Source: Sphingomonas bisphenolicum
GTDB lineage: Bacteria > Pseudomonadota > Alphaproteobacteria > Sphingomonadales > Sphingomonadaceae
Length of the DNA: 64,000 nucleotides
Direction of reading: 5' to 3'
Assembly: GCF_024349785.1 (NCBI RefSeq)
Contig: NZ_AP018817.1
Location: forward strand, 2,201,501-2,265,500
The notes under the pieces were generated by a model, which did not search any database, was not told the DNA's origin, and was given only the letters and a program-made list of their open reading frames with translations. The position numbers and the translations under genes are program-made. Position 1 is the first letter of the stretch. Each line of letters begins with the position of its first letter. Shown piece after piece: positions 53,447-63,687 of this stretch.

Positions 53447-54805
53447 TCCGGCGCTGCTGGCTGCGCTGGTCGTCGCCGCGCCCGCCAGCGCCCAAACGGG
53501 CGAACCCTGGCAGCCGCCGACCCTCACCAATACGCGTTATCAGGAGGATTGGAGCCGGCTTGCCGATCCCGCCAACCATGACGGCCGCTGGACAGAACCG
53601 TTAAAATATGTGCCGCTGGGGTCCGACGCCTGGGTTTCGACCGGCATCGAATTGCGTGCACGCGTCGAGAGCTTCGATGACAATCTGTGGGGCGGAGCCG
53701 ATGCGCCCGACGACGCCTATCTCTGGCTGCGCGCGCTGCCCTATGCAGCGCGCTGCCCTATGCCGACCTGCATATCGGCAATGTGCGGGCTTTCATCCAG
53801 CCGGTCGTCGCCTATGCGGTCGGCGTCGCGCCCGCCGCCGGTCCGGTCGACCGGACCGGCGTGGATATCCTGCAGGGCTTTGCGGAGGTCGATCTGGGCG
53901 CCGTCACCCTGCGCGCCGGTCGGCAGATGCTCTCGCTGGGAACCGAGCGGCTGGTCGGCACCCGTTATGGTCCCAATGTGCCGCTCGCCTTTGACGGCGT
54001 TCGCGCCGACATGACGCTTGGCAAGGCGCAACTCAGCCTGCTGGCGGTGCGGCCGGTACAGCCAGGCCCGGGCAGTTTCGACGACGCTACCTCGGACAGG
54101 AAGGCGCTCTGGGGCGCCTATGTCGCACTGCCGGAACTCGACCTCTATTATCTGGGCTATCGCAACCGCGCCGCCCGCTTCGGCGAGCTGGAAGGGCGCG
54201 AGGTCCGGCACAGTGTCGGCGTGCGGTCATATGGCACACGGGGCGCTTGGCGCTGGAATGTCGAAGGCGTCGCCCAGTTCGGCCATTATGCCGGGCAGCG
54301 CATCGCCGCCTGGACGATCGGCACCGAAATCGGCCGTCGCCTGCCCGCGCTGCCGCTGACGCCACAGATCATCATGCGCGCCAATGTCGTCAGCGGCGAT
54401 CGCAAGGCGAATGGGACGCTTGGCACGTTCAACGCGCTTTTCCCCAAGGGCAAATATTTCGGCGAGCTCTCACCCATCGGCCCGACCAACATCATCAACC
54501 TGCATCCCGGCGTCGCCTTGACCCTGCGCGACGACCTGTCGCTGTCGATCGCGGGCATGGCCTATTGGCGCTATACCAAGGGCGACGGCATCTACGACAT
54601 TCCAGGCAACCTGATCCGCGGGCCGGGCAACGCGACATCGCGATTTATCGGCACGCAGGTCGAAGCGGCGCTGAGCTGGCAGGCAACGCCCGAATGGGAA
54701 TTGTCCACTTCGCTGTCGGCCTTTTCGCCGGGCGCCTTCCTTCGCCAAACCGGCCCGGCCGAGACGATCAAAATGTTTGGGCTGGAGAGCAATTTCCGCT
54801 TCTGA
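53439..54805 (+). pseudogene. Alginate-export-superfamily porin, frameshifted by a 17-bp tandem duplication
   Basis: The first frame (GTG at 53439) gives a signal peptide ending ASAQ and the start of a barrel up to YLWLRALPYA. The frame then shifts, and the second frame continues YADLHIGNVRAFIQPVVAY to a C-terminal FRF, as expected for an outer-membrane barrel. Removing one of two 17-bp copies at 53731-53764 restores a single protein of about 450 residues. In the present sequence the first frame runs on to a stop at 54014. It could be a null allele, a reversible slipped-strand switch, or an assembly artefact. Confidence 0.78.
53731..53764 (+). repeat. 17-bp tandem duplication inside the porin gene
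   Basis: GCGCGCTGCCCTATGCA at 53731-53747 is followed directly by a second copy at 53748-53764 with one difference in the last base. It inserts 17 bases and changes the reading frame. Confidence 0.9.
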
Positions 54806-54810
54806 TCCTT

Positions 54811-54849
54811 ATTCCATTATTTCGAACAAAGCGGTCCATTTTATTCGGA
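54811..54849 (+). promoter_or_regulatory. Probable LysR-type regulator site B
   Basis: ATTCCAT, 4 bp, TCGAAC (54822-54827), 15 bp, ATTCGGA. It is 57 bp upstream of the YoaK-type gene, and has the same block spacing as sites A and C. Confidence 0.55.
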
Positions 54850-54905
54850 TGCCTCTGGCCGGGCCTGTCCCTTAAACCAGAGGCCTATCCACAGGGAGAC
54901 CATCC

Positions 54906-55607
54906 ATGACCGCCGCCAAAACCACCCCGTCACCGTTGCCATGGCTGCTTCTGTTGTTGTCCGTCACCACCGGTTTGGTCGATGCCATCAGCGTGCTGGG
55001 GCTGGGCAAGGTCTTCACCGCAAATATGACCGGCAATATCGTCTTCCTGGGCTTTGCCGCCGCCGGCACGCCCGGCTTTCGCGTCGCGCCCTATCTGGCC
55101 GCCATCGCTGCCTTCATGATCGGCGCGCTGGCTGCGGGACGGGTGGGCAAGGGCCATGCCGGACTGCCGCTGCGCCGATGGCTGCTCGTCGCCGCGCTGG
55201 TGGAAGCCGTGCTTCTCTGGATCGCCGCCGGCGTTGCGGTCGGCTTTGACTTCGCGATTCAGTCGCCGGATTATAAGATCTTCGCGATCATCGCGCTCAC
55301 CGGCGTCGCCATGGGCTTTCGCAACGCGACGATCCGCCAACTGAAGGTGCCCGACCTCACCACTACCGTCCTGACCCTGACAGTGACCGGACTGGCCGCC
55401 GATTCCAGCCTGGCGGGCGGCAGCAACCCCAATTGGGGGCGACGCATCGGCAGTGTCGCCGCCATCTTCCTGGGCGCGGCGATCGGCGCGTTCCTCGTCA
55501 CCCATGGCGGGCTGGTCGCACCGCTGCTTCTGGCCGGTATGCTGGTATTGGCCGGGACGCTGGCCTGCATGTTGCACCCCGCAGCCGGCGATATGGTGGC
55601 GGGCTGA
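54906..55607 (+). CDS. YoaK/DUF1275 family membrane protein
   Basis: A 233-residue inner-membrane protein with six to seven hydrophobic segments. TTGLVDAISVLGLGKVFTANMTGNIVFLG near residue 21 and ATIRQLKVPDLTTTVLTLTVTGLA near residue 140 are the family landmarks. It has its own upstream LysR-like site and stands between the broken porin and the lysR gene. Function of the family is unknown. Confidence 0.85.
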   Translation: MTAAKTTPSPLPWLLLLLSVTTGLVDAISVLGLGKVFTANMTGNIVFLGFAAAGTPGFRVAPYLAAIAAFMIGALAAGRVGKGHAGLPLRRWLLVAALVEAVLLWIAAGVAVGFDFAIQSPDYKIFAIIALTGVAMGFRNATIRQLKVPDLTTTVLTLTVTGLAADSSLAGGSNPNWGRRIGSVAAIFLGAAIGAFLVTHGGLVAPLLLAGMLVLAGTLACMLHPAAGDMVAG

Positions 55608-55658
55608 TCCTGCGGTGCCCGCTCGATCCGTCGATCGGGCGCGAACCCGTCACGCTGC

Positions 55659-56588
55659 TCAGACATCGCCCATCCCGTGCAGTTCCAGATCGTCCTTTCC
55701 GAGCGCCACGAACTGGTCGAGCAGCCAGGACGCGGCCGGGCCCGGCGGCGTGTCGCGTCGCCATACGCCGGCAAAGCGGTAGGTGCCGCCCAAATGATCG
55801 GGCATGGCGAGTCGCACCAGCGTCCCCGCGACCAGATCCGGCTCGATCATCGGCAGCGGCATATTGCCCCAGCCGATCCCTTCGCGCAGCAGCGCGTGCT
55901 TGGCGCCTAGGTCGGCGAGCCGCCAGGTCTTGGGGCTCATCACCGAATAATCCTGTCCCTCGGTGAAGCGCGAGCGGTCGGTCAGCACCAACTGGGTATA
56001 GTCCCGGCCCGCACCCGGCGGGATGCGTTCCATGCGGCCGAGCGGATGATCGGGCGCGGCGACCGGCACCATCGGCACGGACCCCGCCGCGATGCATTCG
56101 ACCCCCTCGACCCCCGCAGCGAGCGGCCCGGAAATGCCGACCACCGCCGCGCGATCCAGCACCATCGCCGTGATCGCGCCCAGCGCCTCGACATGCAGGC
56201 GCAACTGTACCGTCGGAAATTCCGCGGCGAAGGCGCGCAATACCCGACCCAGCCGTTCGGATGGCACCATGACGTCGACCGCCAGGTCGACCTCTGCTTC
56301 CAGTCCGTCCAGCAGGCCCTTCACCTTGGCGCGCAGTCCGTCAATGCCGTGCGATATGCTGCGCGCTTCGGCCAGCAACGCACGGCCCGCCACGGTCAGT
56401 TGCGGCTTGCGCGTCCCCTCCCGCTCAAACAGCATCAGGCCCAATTGCGCCTCCAGATTGGCGACACCATAGCTGATGACCGAAACCGCCCGGTTGAGAC
56501 TGCGCCCGGCGGCCGCGAAACTGCCCGTATCGACGATGGTCAGGAAGATGCGCAACTGGTCGAAGGTCGGTGTACCGGGCGTATGCAC
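55659..56588 (-). CDS. LysR family transcriptional regulator
   Basis: A 309-residue LysR regulator, normal length. The N-terminal helix-turn-helix is in TFDQLRIFLTIVDTGSFAAAGRSLNRAVSVISYGVANLE; an effector domain follows. The start is GTG at 56588; a GAGGAAA site lies upstream and site C abuts the start codon, suggesting autoregulation. The three spaced motifs at 49162, 54811 and 56590 link it to the hydrolase cluster and to yoaK (inference). Effector unknown. Confidence 0.87.
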   Translation of the reverse strand: MHTPGTPTFDQLRIFLTIVDTGSFAAAGRSLNRAVSVISYGVANLEAQLGLMLFEREGTRKPQLTVAGRALLAEARSISHGIDGLRAKVKGLLDGLEAEVDLAVDVMVPSERLGRVLRAFAAEFPTVQLRLHVEALGAITAMVLDRAAVVGISGPLAAGVEGVECIAAGSVPMVPVAAPDHPLGRMERIPPGAGRDYTQLVLTDRSRFTEGQDYSVMSPKTWRLADLGAKHALLREGIGWGNMPLPMIEPDLVAGTLVRLAMPDHLGGTYRFAGVWRRDTPPGPAASWLLDQFVALGKDDLELHGMGDV

Positions 56589-56589
56589 T

Positions 56590-56627
56590 ATTCCATTTCC
56601 TCGAACGTTCAGCGAGTTTTTATTCCT
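56590..56627. promoter_or_regulatory. Probable LysR-type regulator site C (autoregulatory)
   Basis: ATTCCAT, 4 bp, TCGAAC (56601-56606), 15 bp, ATTCC on the plus strand, directly upstream of the lysR GTG and 107 bp upstream of yaaA. Confidence 0.5.
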
Positions 56628-56733
56628 GCAATCGGGACGACCGGCAAGCTTTAAAACTATCGCGAGCGATATCGGCCGATGTCCTTCTACAGGCGGTTTG
56701 ACGCCCGCGTCGGACCGTTCTACCCGCGCAGCC

Positions 56734-57486
56734 ATGATTGCGCTCCTGTCCCCCGCCAAGACGCTCGATTTCGAGCGCACGCTACCGCCGCTTGAGGCAT
56801 CGACCCCGCATTTCGCGCAGGAGGCGCGCAGTCTCGCCAAATCGGCGGCGAACCTGACGCAGAAACGACTGTCGGAGTTGATGCATATTTCTCCGCGCCT
56901 CGCCAAGCTCAATGCCGACCGGTTTCGCGACTTTGCGGACCTGCCCGAACGGCCGGCGCTGTTCGCCTTTGCCGGCGACGTCTATACCGGCTTCGAGGTG
57001 GATACGCTGGATGCGGCCGGCGTCGCTTTCGCGCAGGACCATGTTCGCATGTTGTCGGGCCTCTACGGCCTGTTGCGGCCGCTCGACGCCATCCGGCCCT
57101 ATCGGCTCGAAATGGGCACGCGCTGGGCGCCGCGCCGCAAAAGCCTGACCGACTGGTGGGATGACCGGATCGCGCAGTTCCTGCTGGCCCAGCTTGCCGA
57201 GGAAGGATCGGGCGTCTTACTCAACCTTGCCAGCCAGGAATATTTCGCGGCGGTCAAGGGCAGGCTGGGCAAGGTCCGGGTGATCGAGGTCGAATTTCGC
57301 GAACCCGGTCCGAACGGTCCGCGCTTCATAAGCTTCAATGCCAAGCGGGCGCGGGGCATGATGGCGCGCTGGTTGTGCGAGCATCATATCACGGACGTGG
57401 ATGCGATGCGCGGGTTCGACAGCGACGGCTATCGCTTCGACGCTGAAGAGAGCGACGCGGATCGCTGGCGTTTCAGCCGGACATGA
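56734..57486 (+). CDS. yaaA: Peroxide stress protein YaaA (DUF328)
   Basis: A 250-residue cytosolic protein that limits free iron under peroxide stress in E. coli. MIALLSPAKTLDF at the start, FAGDVYTGF near residue 75, LSGLYGLLRPLDAIRPYRLEMGT near residue 108, and NLASQEYF near residue 163 are diagnostic. The length matches E. coli YaaA (258). Its stop overlaps the next gene by ATGA. It is unrelated in function to the neighbouring catabolic genes. Confidence 0.93.
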   Translation: MIALLSPAKTLDFERTLPPLEASTPHFAQEARSLAKSAANLTQKRLSELMHISPRLAKLNADRFRDFADLPERPALFAFAGDVYTGFEVDTLDAAGVAFAQDHVRMLSGLYGLLRPLDAIRPYRLEMGTRWAPRRKSLTDWWDDRIAQFLLAQLAEEGSGVLLNLASQEYFAAVKGRLGKVRVIEVEFREPGPNGPRFISFNAKRARGMMARWLCEHHITDVDAMRGFDSDGYRFDAEESDADRWRFSRT

Positions 57487-58193
57487 CCCCAGGCAGCAAG
57501 GCGTCCGCCGTCATCATCGGCGCATCCGGCGGTATTGGCGGGGCATTGGAAGCGACGCTGATGGAGGAAGGCGCGTTTGCCGTCGTCCACGGTTTCGCGC
57601 GCTCCCGAAGCGACGCGCAGCATATCGATCTGCGGGATCAGTCCAGCATCGCCAAGGCCGCCGCGCATGTGGCCAGCGGCCCCGCGCCGACCCTGGTCAT
57701 CGTCGCGACAGGTTTGCTGCATGAAGGCGACAGAGGCCCGGAAAAGGCGCTGCGGGATCTCGATCCGGACTGGCTCGCGCAAATCTATGCGATCAACGCG
57801 ATCGGTCCCGCGCTGGTGGCGAAGCATTTCCTGCCGATCATGCCCAAAGCAGGCCGCACGGTGTTCGCGGCGCTGTCGGCGCGGGTGGGATCGATTAGCG
57901 ACAATCGCCTGGGCGGGTGGCACGGCTATCGCGCGGCCAAGGCCGCGCTCAATATGCTGGTCCGCACCCTGGCGATCGAGGAACGCCGCCGCAACGATCG
58001 GGCGATCGTCGTGTCGTTGCATCCCGGCACGGTCGATACGCAATTGTCGCGCCCGTTCCAGGCCAATGTCCCGGCGGGGCGCCTGTTCGATGCGGAACGC
58101 GCGGCGTTGCAACTGCTGGACGTGATCGAGGGCTTGAAGGCGCCCGACAGTGGCAAGCTGTTCGATTTTCAGGGCGAGGAAATCGCGTTCTGA
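57483..58193 (+). CDS. SDR family protein, C-factor-like
   Basis: A 236-residue short-chain dehydrogenase-like protein. GASGGIG near residue 13 is the cofactor loop, and GYRAAKAALNM near residue 147 has the Tyr-Lys pair; the usual NNAG is replaced by ATG (VIVATGLLHEG). This variant is typical of C-signal/CsgA-like SDRs. ATGA-coupled to yaaA. Substrate unknown. Confidence 0.8.
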   Translation: MTPGSKASAVIIGASGGIGGALEATLMEEGAFAVVHGFARSRSDAQHIDLRDQSSIAKAAAHVASGPAPTLVIVATGLLHEGDRGPEKALRDLDPDWLAQIYAINAIGPALVAKHFLPIMPKAGRTVFAALSARVGSISDNRLGGWHGYRAAKAALNMLVRTLAIEERRRNDRAIVVSLHPGTVDTQLSRPFQANVPAGRLFDAERAALQLLDVIEGLKAPDSGKLFDFQGEEIAF

Positions 58194-58271
58194 CGGGCGC
58201 GCGCGGATGATGTCACCCCGTTCTGAATAGGCCCAAGCTGAGGCTTCAAAGCGGCCGAACAGGCTGCCGCC

Positions 58272-60430
<2,159 letters not shown>

Positions 60431-60431
60431 G

Positions 60432-61223
60432 TCATGCGTCTCCTGAGAAATCGGGTTTGCGCCGGCCAAGGAATGCCGCGACCCCTTCGCGACATTCGGC
60501 GCTGCCACCGGCTGCCGCGATGCTGCGCGTCTCGCGCTCCAACTGGCCTTCGAGCGGGCTGTGCGAGCTTTCCAGCAACAGCGCCCGCGCGCCGGCTATG
60601 GCGCCGGTCGGCCCATCGGCCAGCATCCGCGCCGTCTTCGCCATCTCCGGCGCCAGTTGGTCATCCGGTACGGTGCGCGTCACCAGGCCGATCGCGGCGG
60701 CTTCTTCGGCGCTGACCTTGCGATTGGTCAGGATGATTTCCTGCGCGCGGCGCAGTCCGACATGGCGCGGGAGCAGCCAGGACATGCCGCCATCGGGGGT
60801 CAGGCCGACGCTGCCATAGGCCGCGATGAAATGGGCCGAATGCGCCGCGATCACGACATCGCCCGATATGGCGAGGCTGAGGCCCGCGCCTGCTGCCGGG
60901 CCGTTCACCGCTACCAACAATGGCTTGTCCATTCGCAGCAACCGCGTCACCGCCATGTGCAGCGTGCCTGCCAGCCGGCCGAGAAAGGCCGGCACCTGAT
61001 CGCCCGCCGCATCGAAGGCGGATATATCGCCGCCGCCGCAGAACAGCTTGCCATGGCCGGTGAGTACGACACAGCGGATAGCCGGATCATTATCGCAGCG
61101 GATAGCGGCGTCCAGCAGCGCATCGGCCAGCGGTTGATTAACGGTATTGCCGGCCGCCGGGCGGTTGAGTGTCAGCGTGGCGACGGCGCCATCCACGCTG
61201 ACCAGAACGGGAAGCGCGCTCAT
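60432..61223 (-). CDS. Enoyl-CoA hydratase/isomerase family, PaaG-like
   Basis: A 263-residue crotonase with LTLNRPAAGNTVN, oxyanion segment LFCGGGDISAFD near residue 62 and GPAAGAGLSLAISGD near residue 108. GSVGLTPDGGMSWLLPR near residue 135 has Asp in place of the hydratase glutamate, the pattern of PaaG-type isomerases. The start at 61223 is 8 bp after GGAG; the ATG two codons earlier is too close. A double-bond isomerase role is likely. Confidence 0.83.
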   Translation of the reverse strand: MSALPVLVSVDGAVATLTLNRPAAGNTVNQPLADALLDAAIRCDNDPAIRCVVLTGHGKLFCGGGDISAFDAAGDQVPAFLGRLAGTLHMAVTRLLRMDKPLLVAVNGPAAGAGLSLAISGDVVIAAHSAHFIAAYGSVGLTPDGGMSWLLPRHVGLRRAQEIILTNRKVSAEEAAAIGLVTRTVPDDQLAPEMAKTARMLADGPTGAIAGARALLLESSHSPLEGQLERETRSIAAAGGSAECREGVAAFLGRRKPDFSGDA

Positions 61224-62287
61224 CGGCATGTCTCCATCGACCGGCGCGCCAGGGCGGACAGGCGGGGCAGGGCCTTCGCGCGCTCGCGCGCATGGGCGGA
61301 CGCCGCCGTGCCGCGGATCACGCGGCCCCTGATGCCGTGGAAGATCGCCGCCAGCCGGAAATAGTTGAAGGCGATGTAGAAATCCCAGTTGGGAATGCCG
61401 CTCCGGCCCGTTCGCGCGCAATAGGCCGCGACATAGTCCGCCTCGTCCGGAATATTCAGCGCGCCGATATCCACGCCGCCCAGTCCCGCCACGATATCGG
61501 GCGGCATCTGGTACATCATAGCATGATAGGCGAAGTCGGCCAGCGGATGGCCCAGCGTCGACAATTCCCAGTCCAGCACCGCCAGCACGCGTGGCTCGGT
61601 CGGATGGAAGATCATGTTGTCGCAACGGAAATCGCCATGGACGATGCTGCTTTCCTCGCCGGCCGGAATATTCTCTGGCAGCCAGGCGATCAGCGCATCC
61701 ATGTCCGCGTCGCGCCCGGCATCCGCATCCTCCAGATATTGCCTGGTCCAGCGACCGATCTGCCGCGCGAAATAATTGCCCGGCTTGCCATAATCGGCCA
61801 GCCCGATCGCGGCATAATCGACCCCATGCAATTGCGCGATCGTCGCATTCATGGCGTCGAAATAGGCCGGTCGCTCCGCGTTGGAGACGGTCGGGAAGGT
61901 CGCGTCCCAGAAGATCCGGCCCTCGACCATGTCCATGATATAGAACCAGCTGCCGATGACGCTCTCGTCGGTGCAGAGGCCCAAGACATGCGCCACCGGG
62001 AAGCCGACGCCGCCCAAAGCGGTCAATATCCGCGCCTCGCGATCGACGGCGTGGGCGCCTCTCAGCGTATCGCCCGGTGGCTTGCGACGCAGCACATAGA
62101 AGCGGCCAGGCGTCACCAACTTATAGGTCGGGTTGGACTGCCCGCCCTTGAACTGTTCGACGCGCAGCGGCCCGGCATAGCCCTCGACATGCGCGGCCAT
62201 CCAGCATGCGAGCGCATCCTCGTCGAACCGATAGGTGTCGCGCACGGCCGTCGTGCCGGCATTGGCGTCCTCTCCGACGCCGCTCAT
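61220..62287 (-). CDS. APH-type phosphotransferase (LvaA/ACAD11-kinase-like)
   Basis: A 355-residue protein-kinase-like phosphotransferase. KGGQSNPTYKL near residue 47, VLRRKPPG, IVHGDFRCDNMIFH near residue 218 (catalytic loop) and VLDWELSTLGHPLADFAY near residue 240 (metal DxD-like) are typical. It resembles Pseudomonas LvaA and the kinase domain of human ACAD10/11, which phosphorylate 4-hydroxyacyl-CoA before an acyl-CoA dehydrogenase-like partner removes phosphate. The partner-type gene is immediately upstream with ATGA overlap. Confidence 0.82.
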   Translation of the reverse strand: MSGVGEDANAGTTAVRDTYRFDEDALACWMAAHVEGYAGPLRVEQFKGGQSNPTYKLVTPGRFYVLRRKPPGDTLRGAHAVDREARILTALGGVGFPVAHVLGLCTDESVIGSWFYIMDMVEGRIFWDATFPTVSNAERPAYFDAMNATIAQLHGVDYAAIGLADYGKPGNYFARQIGRWTRQYLEDADAGRDADMDALIAWLPENIPAGEESSIVHGDFRCDNMIFHPTEPRVLAVLDWELSTLGHPLADFAYHAMMYQMPPDIVAGLGGVDIGALNIPDEADYVAAYCARTGRSGIPNWDFYIAFNYFRLAAIFHGIRGRVIRGTAASAHARERAKALPRLSALARRSMETCR

Positions 62288-63474
62288 GGCTTGCCCTTTT
62301 CCGACTGGGCCGCTTTCCAGTCCCGCCTGATCTTTTTGGCCAGGCTCCATTTGTGGACTTCTGTCGGGCCGTCATAGATGCGGAAGGCGCGAATCTCGCG
62401 ATAGACCTGTTCGACGATGGTGTCGCTGGTCACGCCGGAACCGCCCATTACCTGCACGCAGCGATCGGCTACGCGCATCAGGGCCTCGGACACCGCGACC
62501 TTGGTCATGGAGCTTTCCGCCGTGCCCAGCGATCCGCCATCCAGCACCTCCGCACACCAGTCGATCATCAACTCGCACTGCTTCAGGTCGATCATATTGT
62601 CCGCCAGCATGAAGCCGACGCCCTCATGGTCGATCAGCGTCTTGCCGAAGGCCATGCGCCGATTGGCGTAATCGGTTGCGATTTCGTGCGCGCGGATGCA
62701 CGCGCCCAGCCAGCGCATACAATGCGACAGCCGCGCCGGGCTCAGGCGCACCTGCGCATATTGGAACCCCTCGCCCGGATTGCCCAGCATCTGGTCGGCC
62801 GGCACGCGCAGATTGTCGATGGTCAGGACGGCATGGCCACCCGGCATCGAACTGTCGATCGTATTGGGGACATGGTCGATGCGGATCGCCGGGTCGGGCA
62901 GGTCGACCAGGAACATGCACGCACCGTCTTGCGACTTGGCCATGACGATGCCGATCCCCGCGCCGTCGGCCCCGGTGATGAACGCCTTGCGCCCGTTGAC
63001 GACCCAGTGATTGCCATCCTGATGGCAGGTCGTCTGCATCATCGACGGGTCCGATCCCGCCCCACCATCGGCCGCAGGTTCGGTCATGAAGAAGGCCGAT
63101 CGGGTGCGGCCCTCGATCAACGGCTTGAGAAACCGTTCCTTGATCTCCGCACTGCCGACCTTGCCGAGCAGATAGATATTGCCTTCATCGGGCGCGGCTG
63201 TGTTGCACGCCAGCGGTCCCAGCGGCGACAACCCCGTCTTCGCCAGCACGATGGCGGTTTCCTGCTGGCTGAGATGGCTGCCATCCTCCAGGATATGCGG
63301 AGTCAGTACGCCCGCTGCCCGCGCCTTGTCCTTCAGTTCGATGACCAGTTCCTCGGTGGGGCAGTCATGATGGTCCCGACGCGGATCATGCTCATAGGGA
63401 ACGACGACATCGCGGACAAAGGCTTCGACCTTTGCTGCGATCGCGGCGGTGCGCTGGGGACCGACGCCGCTCAT
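62284..63474 (-). CDS. Acyl-CoA dehydrogenase (ACAD10/11- or LvaC-like)
   Basis: A 396-residue FAD acyl-CoA dehydrogenase. FFMTEPAADGGAGSDPSMMQTT near residue 130, NGRKAFITGADGA, QVRLSPARLSHCMRWLG near residue 240 and the C-terminal QVMGGSGVTSDTIVEQVYREIRAFRIYDGPTEVH-type end are seen. The operon pairing with the APH-type kinase points to the 4-phosphooxyacyl-CoA elimination type. Its ATG overlaps the stop of a 20-codon SDR stub. Confidence 0.88.
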   Translation of the reverse strand: MSGVGPQRTAAIAAKVEAFVRDVVVPYEHDPRRDHHDCPTEELVIELKDKARAAGVLTPHILEDGSHLSQQETAIVLAKTGLSPLGPLACNTAAPDEGNIYLLGKVGSAEIKERFLKPLIEGRTRSAFFMTEPAADGGAGSDPSMMQTTCHQDGNHWVVNGRKAFITGADGAGIGIVMAKSQDGACMFLVDLPDPAIRIDHVPNTIDSSMPGGHAVLTIDNLRVPADQMLGNPGEGFQYAQVRLSPARLSHCMRWLGACIRAHEIATDYANRRMAFGKTLIDHEGVGFMLADNMIDLKQCELMIDWCAEVLDGGSLGTAESSMTKVAVSEALMRVADRCVQVMGGSGVTSDTIVEQVYREIRAFRIYDGPTEVHKWSLAKKIRRDWKAAQSEKGKP

Positions 63475-63533
63475 GCCGATGCCGCGGCCTTCGCTCGCGC
63501 CGTTACGATCGCCGCCAAACCGCTGATATCCAT
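63471..63533 (-). pseudogene. N-terminal stub of an SDR gene (20 codons)
   Basis: MDISGLAAIVT followed by ARAKAAASA and a stop. The first 11 residues match the start of type II 3-hydroxyacyl-CoA dehydrogenase SDRs (M-D/Q-I-K-G-L-x-A-I-V-T-GGASG). The rest of such a gene (about 240 codons) is missing, as if deleted in frame. A ribosome site (AGAGGA, 6 bp) and an ATGA overlap with the dehydrogenase gene remain, so it may now act as a translated leader. Confidence 0.5.
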
Positions 63534-63634
63534 GCGCAATCCTCTTCGCTGTTTGTCGATAACCGCGCCGCAGCCGGACAATAGGCCGGGGGGGCAGGCG
63601 CCATCATTCGAATCAAGAAACCCGTTAGACCAAT

Positions 63635-63652
63635 ATGCACTCATGAGTGTAT
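63635..63652. promoter_or_regulatory. Palindromic operator of the divergent TetR/acyl-CoA dehydrogenase region
   Basis: Perfect 12-bp palindrome CACTCATGAGTG (63638-63649), extended to 18 bp with one mismatched pair. It lies in the 154-bp gap between the CoA operon and the TetR gene, 35 bp upstream of the latter, a typical place for autoregulation. Confidence 0.65.
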
Positions 63653-63687
63653 TGTGCTTTGGCAGGTTTCCTGTCAAGCATCGGGGC

